Both the position numbers and the translations under genes were made by a program. From Prosapia bicincta (taxonomy: Eukaryota; Arthropoda; Insecta; Hemiptera; Cercopidae), in NCBI GenBank assembly GCA_036971475.1, contig JBAIZL010000002.1, positions 132,573,740 through 132,637,739 of the forward strand: a DNA stretch of 64,000 bases, written 5' to 3'. Under the pieces are notes generated by a model. That model did no database searches. It saw only the letters and a program-made list of their open reading frames with translations, and was not told the origin of the DNA. Below, in pieces: positions 35,441 to 47,713 of the stretch (position 1 is the first letter of the stretch; the number at the start of each line of letters is the position of its first letter).

Positions 35441-38400
35441 CTTCAACCTAGTTCCCGTACTCAGTCTTCGCACCACCGTCGTTCCCCTCAACGTAGTGCC
35501 CGTACTTAGTCGTCCTACCACCGTCGTTCCCTTTAAACAATTTCCCGTACTCAGTTGTCACACCACCGTCGTTCCCTTCAACCTAGTGCCCGTACTTAGT
35601 CGTCACATCACCGTCGTTCCATTCAACGTAGTTCTCGTACTCACTCGTCACACCACCGTCGATCCATTCAACCCAGTTCCCGTACTCACACGTCCTACCA
35701 ACGTCGTTCCCTTCAACTTAGTTCCCGTACTCAGTCGTCACAAAACCGTCGTTCCCTTCAACCTAGTTACCGTACTTAGTCGTCAAACCTACGTCGCTTC
35801 CTTCAACCCAGTTCCCGTACTCAGTCGTCACAAAACCGTCATTCCCTTCAACCTAGTTACCGTACTCAATCGTCACACCATTATCGTTCCCTTCAACCCA
35901 GTTCCCGTACTCACTCGTCCTACCACCGTTGTTCCCTTCAACCTAATTTCCGTACTCATTCGTCCTACCACCGTCGTTCAATTCAAAGCAGTGCCCGTTC
36001 TCAGTGGTCACACCACGGTCGTTCCCGTATTCCTAGTTCCCGTACTCAGTCGTCACACCACCATTGTTCAATTCAACCTAGTTCCCGTACTCAGTCGACC
36101 TACCAAAGTCGTTCACTTCATCCTAGTTCCCGTATTCGGTCGTCCTACCACTGTCGTTCCCTTTAACCTAGTTCCCGTACTCAGTCGTCGCACCACCGTC
36201 GTTTCCTTCAACCTAGTTCCCGTACTCATACGTCCTACCACCGTCGTTCCCTTCAACCCAGTTTCCGTACTCAGTCGTCCAACCAGTGTCGTTCCCTTCA
36301 ACCTAGTTCCCGTACTCAGTCGTCCTACTACCGTCTTTCCTCTCAACCCAGCACCCGTACTCAAACGTCCTACCACCGTCGTTCCCTTCAACCCAGTTCC
36401 TGTACTCAGTCGTCACACTACCGTTGTTACCTTCAACCTAGTTCCCGTGCTCAGTCGTCCTACCACCGTCGTTCCCTTCAAACCAGTTCCCGTACTCAGT
36501 CGTCACACCACCGTCGTTCCCTTCAACCCAGTTTCCGTACTCAGTCGTCAAACTACCGTAGTTCTCTTCAACCTAGTTCCCGTACTCAGTTCTCCTACCA
36601 CCGTCGTTCCCTTCAACCCAGTTCCCGTACTCACTTATCCTACCACCGTCGTTCCTTTCAACCCAGATCCAATGCTCACTCGTCATACCACCGTTGTTCC
36701 CTTCAACCTAGTTCTAGTACTCACTCGTCACACCACCCTCGTTCCCTTCATTCCAGTTCCCGTACTCACTCAACCTACCACCGTCGATCCTTTCAACCCA
36801 GTTCCCGTACTCAGTCATCACACCACCGTCGTTCATTTCAACCTAGTTCCCGTACTCACTGGGTTTATGGGAACGATTGTGGTAGGACGAATGAGTACGG
36901 GAACTGGGTCGAAGGGAACGACGGTGGCAGGATGAGTGAGTACGGGAACTGGGATGAAAGGTACGACGGTGGTAGGACGTGTGAGTACGGGAACTGGGTT
37001 GAAAGGAACGATTTTGGTAGGACGTTTGAGTACGGGAACTGAGTTTAAGGGAACAACGGTGGTAGGATAAGTGAGTACGGGAAATAGTTTGAAGGGAACG
37101 ACGGTGGTAGGACGAGTGAGTACGAGAACTAGGTTGAAGGGAACGACGGTGGTAGGACGAGTGAGTACGGGAACTGAGTAGAAGGAAACGACGGTGGTGT
37201 GACGACTGAGTACGGGAACTAGGTTGAAGGGAACGACGGTGGTATGACGAGTGAGTACAGGAACTGGGTTGAAGAGAACGATGGTGATGTGACGATTGAG
37301 TACGGAAACTAGGTTGAAGGAAACGATGGTGCTGTGACGGTTAAGTACGGTAACTAGGTTGAAGGGAACGACTATAGTGTGACGACTGAGTACGGGAAAT
37401 GGTTTGAAGGGAACGACGGTGGTAGGACAACTGAGTACGTGAACTAGCTTCAAGGGAACGACGGTGGTAGGACGACTGAGTACGGTAACTGGGTTGTTAG
37501 GGAACGACAGTGGTGTAAAGACTGAGTACGGGAACTAGGTTTTTAGGGAACGACGGTGGTAGGACGACAGGCACGGGAACAAGCTTGAAGAGAACGACGG
37601 AAAAGGTCGAGTGAGTACGGGAACTAGGTTGAAGGGAACGACGGTGGTAGGACAACAGGTACGGGAACTAAGTTGAAGGGATCGACGGTGAAAGGACGAG
37701 TGAGTACGGGATCTAGGTTGAAGGGAACGACGGTGGTGTGACAACTGAGTACGGCAAATTGTTTAAAGGGAACGACGGTGGTAGGACGACTGAGTACGTG
37801 AACTAGGTTAAAGGGAACGACGGTGGTAGGAAGACTGAGTACGGGAAATGGGTTGAAGTGAACGACGGTGGTGTGACGACTGAGTTCGTGAACTGGGTTG
37901 AAGGGAATGACGGTTTTGTTACGACTGAGTACGGGAACTAGGTTAAAGGGAACGACGGTGGTAGGACGACTGAGTACGGGAACTAGAATGAAGGGACCGA
38001 CAGTGGTAGGACGACTGAGTACGGGGAGTGCGTTGAAGGGAACGGCGGTGGTGTGACGACTGAGTACGGGAAATAGGTTGAAGGGAACGACGGTGGTAGG
38101 ACGAGTGAGTACGGAAACTGGGTTGAATGGAACGATGGTGGTGTGACGATTGAGTACGGGAACTGAGTTGAAGGGAACGATGGTGGTGTGACGACTGAGT
38201 ACGGAAACTAGGTTGAAGGGAACGACGGTGGTGTGACGACTGAGTACGGGAACTAGGTTGAAGGGAACGGCAGTGGTGTGATGACTGAGTACGGGGAGTG
38301 CGTTGAATTGAACGGCGGTGGTGTGGCGACTGAGTACGGGAACTGCGTTGAAGGGAACGGCGGTGGTGTGACGACTGAGTACGGGAACTGGGTTTAAGGG

Positions 38401-38640
38401 AACGACATTGGTGTGGCGAGTGAGTACAGGAACTAGGTTGATGGGAACGACGGTGGTAGGACGACTGAGTACGGGGACTAGGTTGAAGGGAACGACGGTG
38501 GTAGGACGACTGAGAACGGGAAATGGTTTAAAGAGAACGACGGAGGTAGGACGACTGAGTACGGGAACTAGGTTGAAGTTTACGACAGTGGTAGGACGAC
38601 TGAGTACGGGAAATGGGTTGGAGTGAACGACGGTGGTAGG

Positions 38641-41615
38641 ACGACTGAGTACGGGAAATGGGTTGAAGAGAACGAAGGAGGTGTTACGCCTGAGTACGGG
38701 AAATGGGTTGAAGGGAACGACGCTGGTGTGCCGACTGAGTACGGGAACTAGGTTTATAGAGAACGAAGGTGGTGTTACGCCTGAGTACGGGAAACGGGTT
38801 GAAGGGAAAGACGGTGGTGTGACGACTTTGTACGGGAACTAGGTTGAAGGGAAAGACGGTGGTGTTACGCCTGAGTACGGGAAATGGGTTGAAGGGAACG
38901 ACGGTGGTAGGACGTCTGAGTACGGGAACTAGGTTGAAGGGAACGACGGTGGTAGGACGAGTGAGTACGGGAACTGGGTTGAAGGGAACGACATTGGTGT
39001 GAGGACTGAGTACGGGAACTGGTTTGAAGTGAACGACGGTGGTAGGACGACTGAGTACGGGAAATAGGTTGAAGAGAACTACTGTAGTGTGACGACTGAG
39101 TACGGTAAATGGGTTGAAGGGAATGACGGTGGTGAGACGACTGAGTACGGGAACTAGGTTGAAGGGAGTGACGGTGGTGGTGACGACTGAGTACGGGAAA
39201 TGGGTTGAAAAGAACGACGGTGGTGTGACGACTGTGTACGTGAATTAGGTTGAAGGAAACGACGGTGGTAGGACGTGTGAGTACGGGAACTTGGTTGAAA
39301 AGAACATCAGTGGTGTGACGACGGAGTACGGGAACTAGGTTGAAGGGAACGACAGTGGTAGGACGTGTGAGTACGGGAACGGGGTTGATGGGAACGACGG
39401 TGATAGGACGAGTGAGTACGGAAACTGGGTTGAAGGGAACGACGGTGGTGTGACGACAGAGTACGGGAACTAGGTTGAAGGAAACGACGGTGGTGTGACG
39501 ACTGAGTCGCGGAAATGGTTTGAAGGGAACGACAGTGGTAGGACGACTAAGTACGGGAACTAGGTTCAAGGGAACGATGGTGGTAGGACGACTGAGTATG
39601 GTAACTGGGTTGTTAGGGATCGACGGTGGTGTAACGGCTGAGTACGGGAACTAGGTTCAAGGGAACGATGGTGGTATGACGGATGAGTAAAGGAACTAGG
39701 CTGAGGGGAACTACAGTGGTAGGACGACTGAGTACGGGATCAAGGTTGAAGGGAACGACGGTGGTAGGACGACTGGGTAAGGGAACTACGTTGAAGGGAA
39801 CGACGGTGGTAGGACAACGGAGTACGGGAACTAGGTTGAAGGGAACGACGGTGGTAGGACGAGTGAGTACGGGATCTGGGTTGAAGGGAACGGCGGTGGT
39901 AATACGTATGAGTACGGGAACTAGGTTGAAGGGAACGACGGTGGTTGGAGGACTGCGTACGGGAACTAGGTTGAAGAGAACGACGGTAGTGTGACGACTG
40001 AGTACGGGAACTGGGATGAAATGAACAAGGGTAGTCTGACGAGTGAGTACTAGAACTAGGTTGAAAGGAACAACGGTGGTAGGACGAGTGAGCATTGGAT
40101 CTGGGTTGAAGGGAACGACGGTGGTAGGATAAGTGAGTACAGGAACTGGGTAGAAGGGAACGACGGTAGTAGGACGACTGAGAACGGGAAATGGTTTGAA
40201 GGGAACGTCGGTGGTAGGACGACTGAGTACGGGAACTAGGTTGAAGGGAACGACGGTGGTAGGACGAGTGAGTATGGGAACTAGGATGAAGGGAACGACG
40301 GCGGTAGGAGGACTGCGTACGGGAACCAGGTTGAAGAGAACGACGGTAGTGTGACGACTGAGTACGGGTACTGGGGTGAAATGAACAAGGGTAGTGTGAC
40401 GAGTGAGTACTAGAACTAGGTTGAAAGGAACAACGGTGGTAGGACGAGTGAGCATTGGATCGTGGTAGAAGGGAACGATGGTGGTAGGACGTTTGAGTAC
40501 GGGAACTAGGTTGAAAAGAACGACGGTGGTGTGACGAGTGAGTACAGGAACTAGGTTGATGGGAACGACAGTGGTAGGACGTCTGAGTACGTGAACTAGG
40601 TTGAAGGGAACGTCGGTGGTAGGACGAGTGAGTACGGGAACTAGGTTGAAGGGAACGACATTGGTGTGAGGACTGAGTACGGGAACTAGTTTGAAGTGAA
40701 CGACGGTGGTAGGACGACTGAGTACGGGAAATAGGTTGAAGAGAACTACTGTAGTGTGACGACTGAGTACGGTAACTGGGTTGAAGGGAATGACGGTGGT
40801 GGTGACGACTGAGTACGGGAACTAGGTTGAAGTTTACGACGGTTGTAGGACGCCTGAGTACGGGAAATGGGTTGGAGTGAACGACGGTGGTAGGACGACT
40901 GAGTACGGGAAATGGGTTGAAGAAAACGAAGGAGGTGTTACGCCTGAGTACGGGAAATGGGTTGAAGGGAACGACGCTGGTGTGCCGACTGAGTACGGGA
41001 ACTAGGTTTATAGAGAACGAAGGTGGTGTTACGCCTGAGTACGGGAAATGGGTTGAAGGGAACGACGCTGGTGTGACGACTTTGTACGGTAACTGGGTTG
41101 AAGGGAATGACGGTGGTGAGACGACTGAGTACGGGAACTAGGTTGAAGGGAGTGACGGTGGTGGTGACGACTGAGTACGGGAACTAGGTTGAAGAGAACG
41201 AAGGTGGTGTTACGCCTGAGTACGGGAACTAGGTTGAAGTTTACGACGGTGGGAGGACGAGTGAGTACGGGAAATGGGTTGGAGGGAACGACGGTGGTGT
41301 GACGACTGAGTACGGGAACTAGGTTGAAGTTTACGACGGTGGTAGGAGGACTGAGTACGGGAAATGGGTTGGAGGGAACGACGGTGGTAGGACGACTGAG
41401 TACGGGAAATGGGTTAAAGGGAGCGACGGTGGTAGGACGTCTGAGTACGGGAAATGTGTTGAAGGGAACGCCGGTGGTAGGACGACTGTGTACGGGAAAT
41501 GGGTTGAAGGGAACGACGGTGGTAGGACGACTGAGTAAGGGAAAAGGGTTGAAGAGAACGAAGGAGGTGTTACGCCTGAGTACGGGAAATGGGTTGAAGG
41601 GAACGACGCTGGTGT
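38641..41615 (-). repeat. Dispersed block copies within block 2
   Basis: A stretch of several units with gaacgaaggaggtgttacgc, then cgacgctggtgtgccgac and ctaggtttatagagaacg, occurs at about 38641-38780 and again at 40895-41030. A shorter version is at 41550-41620. Another rare set (gggatgaaatgaacaaggg followed by gagtactagaactagg) occurs near 40012, 40372 and 42400. This indicates copying of multi-unit blocks over 0.4-2.3 kb. Confidence 0.8.
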
Positions 41616-43669
41616 GCCGACTGAGTACGGGAACTAGGTTGAAGGGAACGACGGTGGTGTGACGCCTGAGTACGGGAAATAGGTTGAAGGGAACGACGGT
41701 GGTGTGACGACTGAGTACGGGAACTATATTGAAGGGATCGAAGGTGGTGTTACGCCTGAGTACGGGAAATGTGTTGAAGGGAACGACGATGGTAGGACGA
41801 CTGAGTACGGGAAATGGGTTGAAGGGAACGACGGTGGTGTGACGCCTGAGTACGGGAAATGGGTTGAAGGGAATGACGGTGGTAGGACGACTGAGTACGG
41901 GAACTAGGTTGAAGGGATCGACGGTGGTGTGACGACTGAGTACGGGAACTAGGTTGAAGAAAACGACTGTGGTGTGACGACTGAGTACGGGAACTAGGTT
42001 GAAGGAAACGACTGTGGTGTGACGACTGAGTACGGGAACTAGGTTGAAGGAAACGAAGGTGGTGGTACGCCTGAGTACGGGAAATGGGTTGAAGGGAACG
42101 ACGGTGGTGTGACGACTGAGTACGGGACCTGGGTTGAAGGGAACGACGGTGGTGTGACGACTGAGTATGGGAACTAGGTTGAAGGGAACGAAGGTGGTGT
42201 TACGCCTGAGAACGGGAAATGGGTTGAAGGGAACGACGGTGGTGTTACGCCTGAGTACGGGAAATGGGTTGAAGGGAACGACGGTGGTGTGACGACTGAG
42301 TACGGGACCTGGGTTGAAGGGAACGACGGTCGTGTGACAACTGCGTACGGGAACTAGGTTGAAGGGAACGACGGTAGTGTTACGACTGAGTACGGGAACT
42401 GGGATGAAATGAACAAGGGTGGTGTGTCGAGTGAGTACTAGAACTAGGTTGAAGGGGAAAACGGTGGTAGAACGTGTGAGCATTAGATCTGGGTTGAAGC
42501 GAACGACGGTGGTAGGATAAGTTAGTACGGGAACTGGGTTGAAGGGAACGACGTTGGTGTGACGAGTGAGTACATGAACTAGGTTGATGGGAACGACGAT
42601 GGTAGGAAGTCTGAGTACGAGAACTAAGTTGAAGGGAACGACGGTGGTAGGAAGAGTGATTACTGGAACTGGGTTGAAGGGAGAGACGGTGGTGTGACGA
42701 CTGAGTACGGGAACTAGTTGAAGAGAACGAAGGTGGCGTTACGCCTGAGTACGGGTAATGGGTTGAAGGGAATGACGGTGGTGTGTCGACTGAGTACGGT
42801 AAATGGGTTGAAGGGAACGACGGTGGTGTGTCGACTGAGTACGGGAAATAGGTTGAAGGGAACGACGGTGGTAGGACGAGGGATTACGGGAACTGGGTTG
42901 AAGGGAGAGACGGTGGTGTGACGACTGAGTACGGGAACTAGGTTGAAGTTTACGACGGTGGTAGGACGACTGAGTACGAGAAATGGGTTGAAGGGAACGA
43001 CTGTGGTAGGACGACTGAGTACGGGAAATGGGTTGTAGGGAACGACGGTGGTAGGACGACTGAGTGCGGGAAATGGGTTGAAGGGAACGACGGTGGTAGG
43101 ACGACTGAGTACGTGGACTATATTGAATGGAACGACGGTGGTAGGACGACTGAGTATGGTACCTAGGTTGAAGGGATCGACGGAGGTAGGACGACTGAGT
43201 ACGGGAACAAGGTTGAAGGGAAAGACGGTGGTGTGACGACTTAGTACGGGAACTAGGTTGAAGAGATCGAAGGTGGTGTAACGCCTGATTACGAGAAATG
43301 GGTTGAATTGAACGACGGTGGTTTGACGACTGAGTACGGAAACTAAGTTGAAGGGAACGACAGTGGTAGGACGACTGAGTACGGGAACTAGCTTGAAGGG
43401 AACGACGGTGGTCTGACGACTGTGTACGGGAACTAGGTTGAAGGGAACGAAGGTGGTGTTACGCCTGAGTACGGGAAATGGGTTGAAGGGAACGACGGTG
43501 GTAGGACGACTTTGTACGGGAACTAGGTTGAAGGGAACGTAGGTGGTGTTACGCCTGAGTACGGGAACTAGGTTGAAGGGAACGAAGATGGTGTTACGCC
43601 TGAGTACGTGAAATGGGTTGAAGGGAACGAAGGTGGTGTGACGAATGAGTACGGGAACTAGGTTGAAGG

Positions 43670-44200
43670 GAACGACGGTGGTGTGACGACTGAGTACGGG
43701 AACTAGGTTGAAGGGAACGACGGTGGTGTGACGACTGAGTACGGGATCTAGGTTGAAGGGAAAGATGGTGGTGTAACGACTGAGTACGGGAACTAGGTTG
43801 AAGGGAACGACGGTGGTGTGACGACTGAGTACGGGAACTAGGTTGAAGGGAACGAAGATGGTGTTACGCCGGAGTACGGGAAATGGGTTGAAGGGAACGA
43901 AGGTGATGTGACGACTGAGTACGGGATCTAGGTTGAAGGGAAAGATGGTGGTGTAACGACTGAGTACGGGAACTAGGTTGAAGGGAACGACGGTGGTGTG
44001 ACGACTGAGTACGGGAACTAGGTTGAAGGGAACGAAGATGGTGTTACTCCGGAGTACGGGAAATGGGTTGAAGGGAACGAAGGTGATGTGACGACTGAGT
44101 ACGGGATCTAGGTTGAAGGGAAAGATGGTGGTGTAACGACTGAGTACGGGAACTAGGTTGAAGGGAACGACGGTAGTGTGACGACTGAGTACGGGAACTA
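43670..44200 (-). repeat. 180-bp (four-unit) higher-order repeat, three copies
   Basis: The marker acgggatctaggttgaaggg, followed by aaagatggtggtgtaacg, begins at 43741, 43921 and 44101, exactly 180 bases apart. The three other units in each period are also matched, for example the gaagatggtgttac unit followed by ccggagtacggg. This is a recent local amplification. Confidence 0.93.
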
Positions 44201-44789
44201 AGTTGAAGGGAAAGACGGTGATGTGACGACTGAGTACGGGAACTAAGTTGAAGGGAACGACGGTGGTGTGACGACTGAGTACGGGAACTAGGTTGAAAGG
44301 AACGAAGGTGGTGTTACGGCTGAGTACGAGAACTAGGTTGAAGGGAACGTAGGTGGTGTTACGCCTGAGTACGGGAAATGGGTTGAAGGGAACGAAGGTG
44401 GTGTGATGACTGAGTACGTGAACTAGGTTGAAAGGAACGAAGGTGGTGTTACGGCTGAGTACGAGAACTAGGTTGAAGGGGACGAAGGTGGTGTTACGCC
44501 TGAGTACGGGAAATGGGTTGAAGGGGACGAAGGTGGTGTTACGCCTGAGTACGGGAAATGGGTTGAAGGGAACGAAGGTGGTGTGATGACTGAGTACAGG
44601 AACTAGGTTGAAGGGAACGACGGTGGTAGGACGACTGAGTACGGGAACTAGGTTGAAGGGAACGATGTTGGTGTTACGCCTAAGTACGGGAAATGGGTTG
44701 ACTGGAACGACGGTGGCAGGACGACTGAGTACGGGAACTAGTTTGAAGGGAATGAAGGTGGTGTCACGCCTGAGTACGGGAAATGTGTT

Positions 44790-44945
44790 GAAGGGAACGA
44801 CGGTGGAGTGACGACTGAGTACGAAACTAGGTTGAAAGGAACGACGGCGGTGTGACGAATGAGTACGGGAATGGGCTTGAGGGAACGACGGTGGTGTGAC
44901 GACTGAGTACGGGAAAAAGGTTGAAGGGAACGACGGTGGTGTCAC
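44790..44945 (-). repeat. Block shared in inverted orientation with 48793-48948
   Basis: Read on the minus strand, this stretch is nearly identical over about 156 bases to the plus strand at 48793-48948, including irregular short units (the piece translating as FPQAHSRTHSSHRRRSFQPS is common to both). The irregularities make independent origin unlikely. It therefore links block 2 with block 3 across the 47713 switch point, as expected if one was made by inverting or copying the other. Confidence 0.85.
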
Positions 44946-47713
44946 GACTGAGTACGGGAACTATGTTGAAGGGGACGAAGGTGGTGTTACGCCTGAGTAC
45001 GAGAAATGGGTTGAAGGGAACGACGGTGGTAGGACGACTGAGTACGGGAACTATTTTGAAAATAACGACGGTGGTGTGACGACTGAGTACGGGAACTAGG
45101 TTGAACGGAACGAAGGTGGTGTTACGCCTGAGTACGGGAAATGGTTTGAAAGGAACGACGGTTGTAGTACGACTGAGTACGGGAACTAGGTTGAATGGAA
45201 CGACGGTGGTAGGACGACTGAGGACGGGGAATGGGTTGAAGGGAACGACGGTGGTGTGACGACTGAGGTCGGGAACTAGGTTGAAGGGAACGACGGTGGT
45301 GTGACGACTGAGTACGGGAACTAGGTTGAACGGAACGAAGTTGGTGTGACGACTGAGTATGGGAATTAGGTTGAAGGGAACGAAGGTGGTGTCACGCCTA
45401 AGTACGGGAACTAGGTTGAAGTTAACGAAGGTGATGTTACGCCTGAGTAAGGGAAATAGCTTGTAAGGAACGAAGGTGGTGTGACGACTGACTTCGGGAA
45501 CTAGGTTGAAGGGAACGACGGTGGTGTGACGACTGAGTTCGGGAACTAGGTTGAAGGGAACGAAGGTGGTGTGATGAATGAGTACGTGAACTATATTGAA
45601 GTGAGCGAAGGTGGTGTTACGCTTGAGTACGGGAAATGGGTTGAAGGGAACGACGGTGTTAGGACAACTGAGTAAGTGAACTAGGTTGAAGGGAACGAAG
45701 GTGGTGTTACGCCTGAATACGAGAAATGGGTTGAAGGGAACGAAGGTGGTGTGATGACTCAGTAAGTGAAGTAGGTTGAAGGGAACGACGGTGGTAGTAC
45801 GACTGAGTACGGGGAATGGGTTGAAGGGAACGACGGTGGTGTTTCGCCTGAGTACGGAAAATGGGTTGAAGGGAACGACGGTGGTATGACGACTGAGTAC
45901 GGGAAATGGGTTGAAGGGAACGACGGAGGTAGGACGACTGAGTTCTGGAACTAGGTTGAAGGGAACGACGGTGGTAGGATGATTGAGTACGGGAAATGGG
46001 TTGAAGGGAACGACGGTGGTGTGACGACTGAGTACGGGAACTAGGTTGAAGGGAACGACGGTGGTAGTACGACTGAGTACGGGGAATGGGTTGAAGGGAA
46101 CGACGGTGGTGTGACGACTGATTACGGGAACTAAGTTGAAGGGAACGACGGTGGTAGGAGGACTGAGTACGGGAACTAGGTTGAAGGGAACGACGGTGGT
46201 AGAACGACTGAGTACGGGATCTAGAATGAAGAGATCGACGATGGTGTGACGACTGAGTACGGGAAATGGGTTGAAGGGAACGACGGTGGTGTGACGACTG
46301 AGTACGGGAACTGGGTTGAAGAGAACGACGGTGGTAGGTCGAGTGAGTACGGGAACTAGGTTGAAGGGAACGACGGTGGTAGGATGACTGAGTACGGGCA
46401 ATGGGTTGAAGGGAACGACGGTGGTGTGACGACTGATTACGGGAACTGGGTTGAAGAGAACGACGGTGGTGTGACGACTGACTACGGGAAATGGGTTGAA
46501 GGGAACGACGGTGGTGTGTCGACTGAGTACGGGAACTGGGTTGAAGGGAACGACGGTGGTAGAACGAGTGAGTACGGGAACTAGGTTGAAGGGAACGACG
46601 GTGGTGTGACGACTGAGTACGGGAAATGGGTTGAAGGGAACGACGGTTGTGTGATGACTGAGTACGGGAACTGGGTAGAAGGGAACGATGGTGGTAGGAC
46701 GACTGAGTACGGGAACTAGGTTGAAGGGAACGACGGTGGTGTTACGCCTGAGTACGGGAACTAGGTTGAAGAGGACGAAGGTGGTGTTACGCCAGAGTAC
46801 GGGAACTAGGTTGAAGGGAACGAAGGTGGTGTTACGCCTGAGTTCGGGAAATGGGTTGAAGGGAACGACGGTGGTAGGACGACTGAGTACGGGAAGTGGG
46901 ATGAAGGGAACGACGGTGGTAGGACGACTGAGTACGGGAAATGGGTTGAAGGGAACGAAGGTGGTGTTACACCTGAGTACGGGAAATGGGTTGAAGGGAA
47001 CGACGGTGGTAGGACGACTGAGTACGGGAACTAGGTTGAGGGGAACGAAGAATTTTTTACGCCTGAGTTCGGGAAATGGGTTCAAGGGAACGACGATGGT
47101 TGGACGACTGAGTACGGGAACTAGGTTGAAGGGAACGACGGTGGTAGAACGACTGAGTACGGGAACTGGGTTGAAGGGAACAACGGTGTTAGGACGAGTG
47201 AGTACGGGAACTACGTTAAAGGGTACGAAAGTGGTGTTACGCCTGAGTACAAGAAATGGGTTGAAGGGAACGACGGTGGTAGGACGACTGAGTACGGGAA
47301 CTAGGTTGAAGGGAAAGACGGTCTTGTGACGACTGAGTACGGGAACTAGGTAGAAAGGAACGACGGTGTTATGACGACTGAGTACGGGAACTAGGTTGAA
47401 GGGAACGAGGGTGGTAGGACGACTGAGTACCGGAACTAGGTTGAGGAGAGCGACGGTGGTGTGACGACTGAGTACGGGAACATGTTTGAAGGGAACGATG
47501 GTGGTAGGACGACTGAGTACGGAAACTAGGTTGAAGGGAACGACGGTGGTAGGACTAGTGAGTACAGGAACTAGGTTGAAGGGAGCGACAGCGGTAGGAG
47601 GACTGACTACGGGAACTAGGTTGAAAGCAACGACGGTGGTACGACGAATGAGTACGGGAAATGGGTTGAAGTGAACGACGGTTTTCTGACGACTGAGTAC
47701 GGGAAATAGGTTG

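Larger units (their letters stand above)
23955..36859 (+). repeat. 45-bp minisatellite, block 1 (C-rich strand up)
   Basis: About 287 units with the core ccgtcgttcccttcaaccta followed by gttcccgtactcagtcgtca and cacca. Variant families are mixed: cattccccacaa, gttaacgtaatcag (creating a GTTAAC site), gttgtcacactaccattg, and cactcgtcctacc. The first 7 kb is homogeneous and tightly repeated. From about 31.3 kb units lose or gain bases, and beyond 35.5 kb they diverge strongly. Strand composition is very skewed (many C, few G). It belongs to the same unit family as blocks 2 and 3. Confidence 0.98.
36860..47713 (-). repeat. 45-bp minisatellite, block 2 (inverted, G-rich strand up)
   Basis: Here the plus strand reads gagtacgggaactaggttga followed by agggaacgacggtggtgtga and cgact, the reverse complement of the block 1 unit. 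There are about 241 units. The switch at 36859/36860 has no spacer: actcac is followed directly by tgggtttatgggaacg. Variants specific to this block are gaaatgggttg, gttacgcctgag and gaacgaaggtggtg. Minus-strand frames of 743 and 752 codons (44945-42714 and 47085-44827) arise from the period in the same way as the frame in block 1. Confidence 0.98.

Noticed and set aside
42714..47085. 743- and 752-codon minus-strand frames as genes
   Set aside because: They consist only of the 15-residue translation of the inverted 45-bp unit and overlap each other in different frames; they follow from the repeat period.
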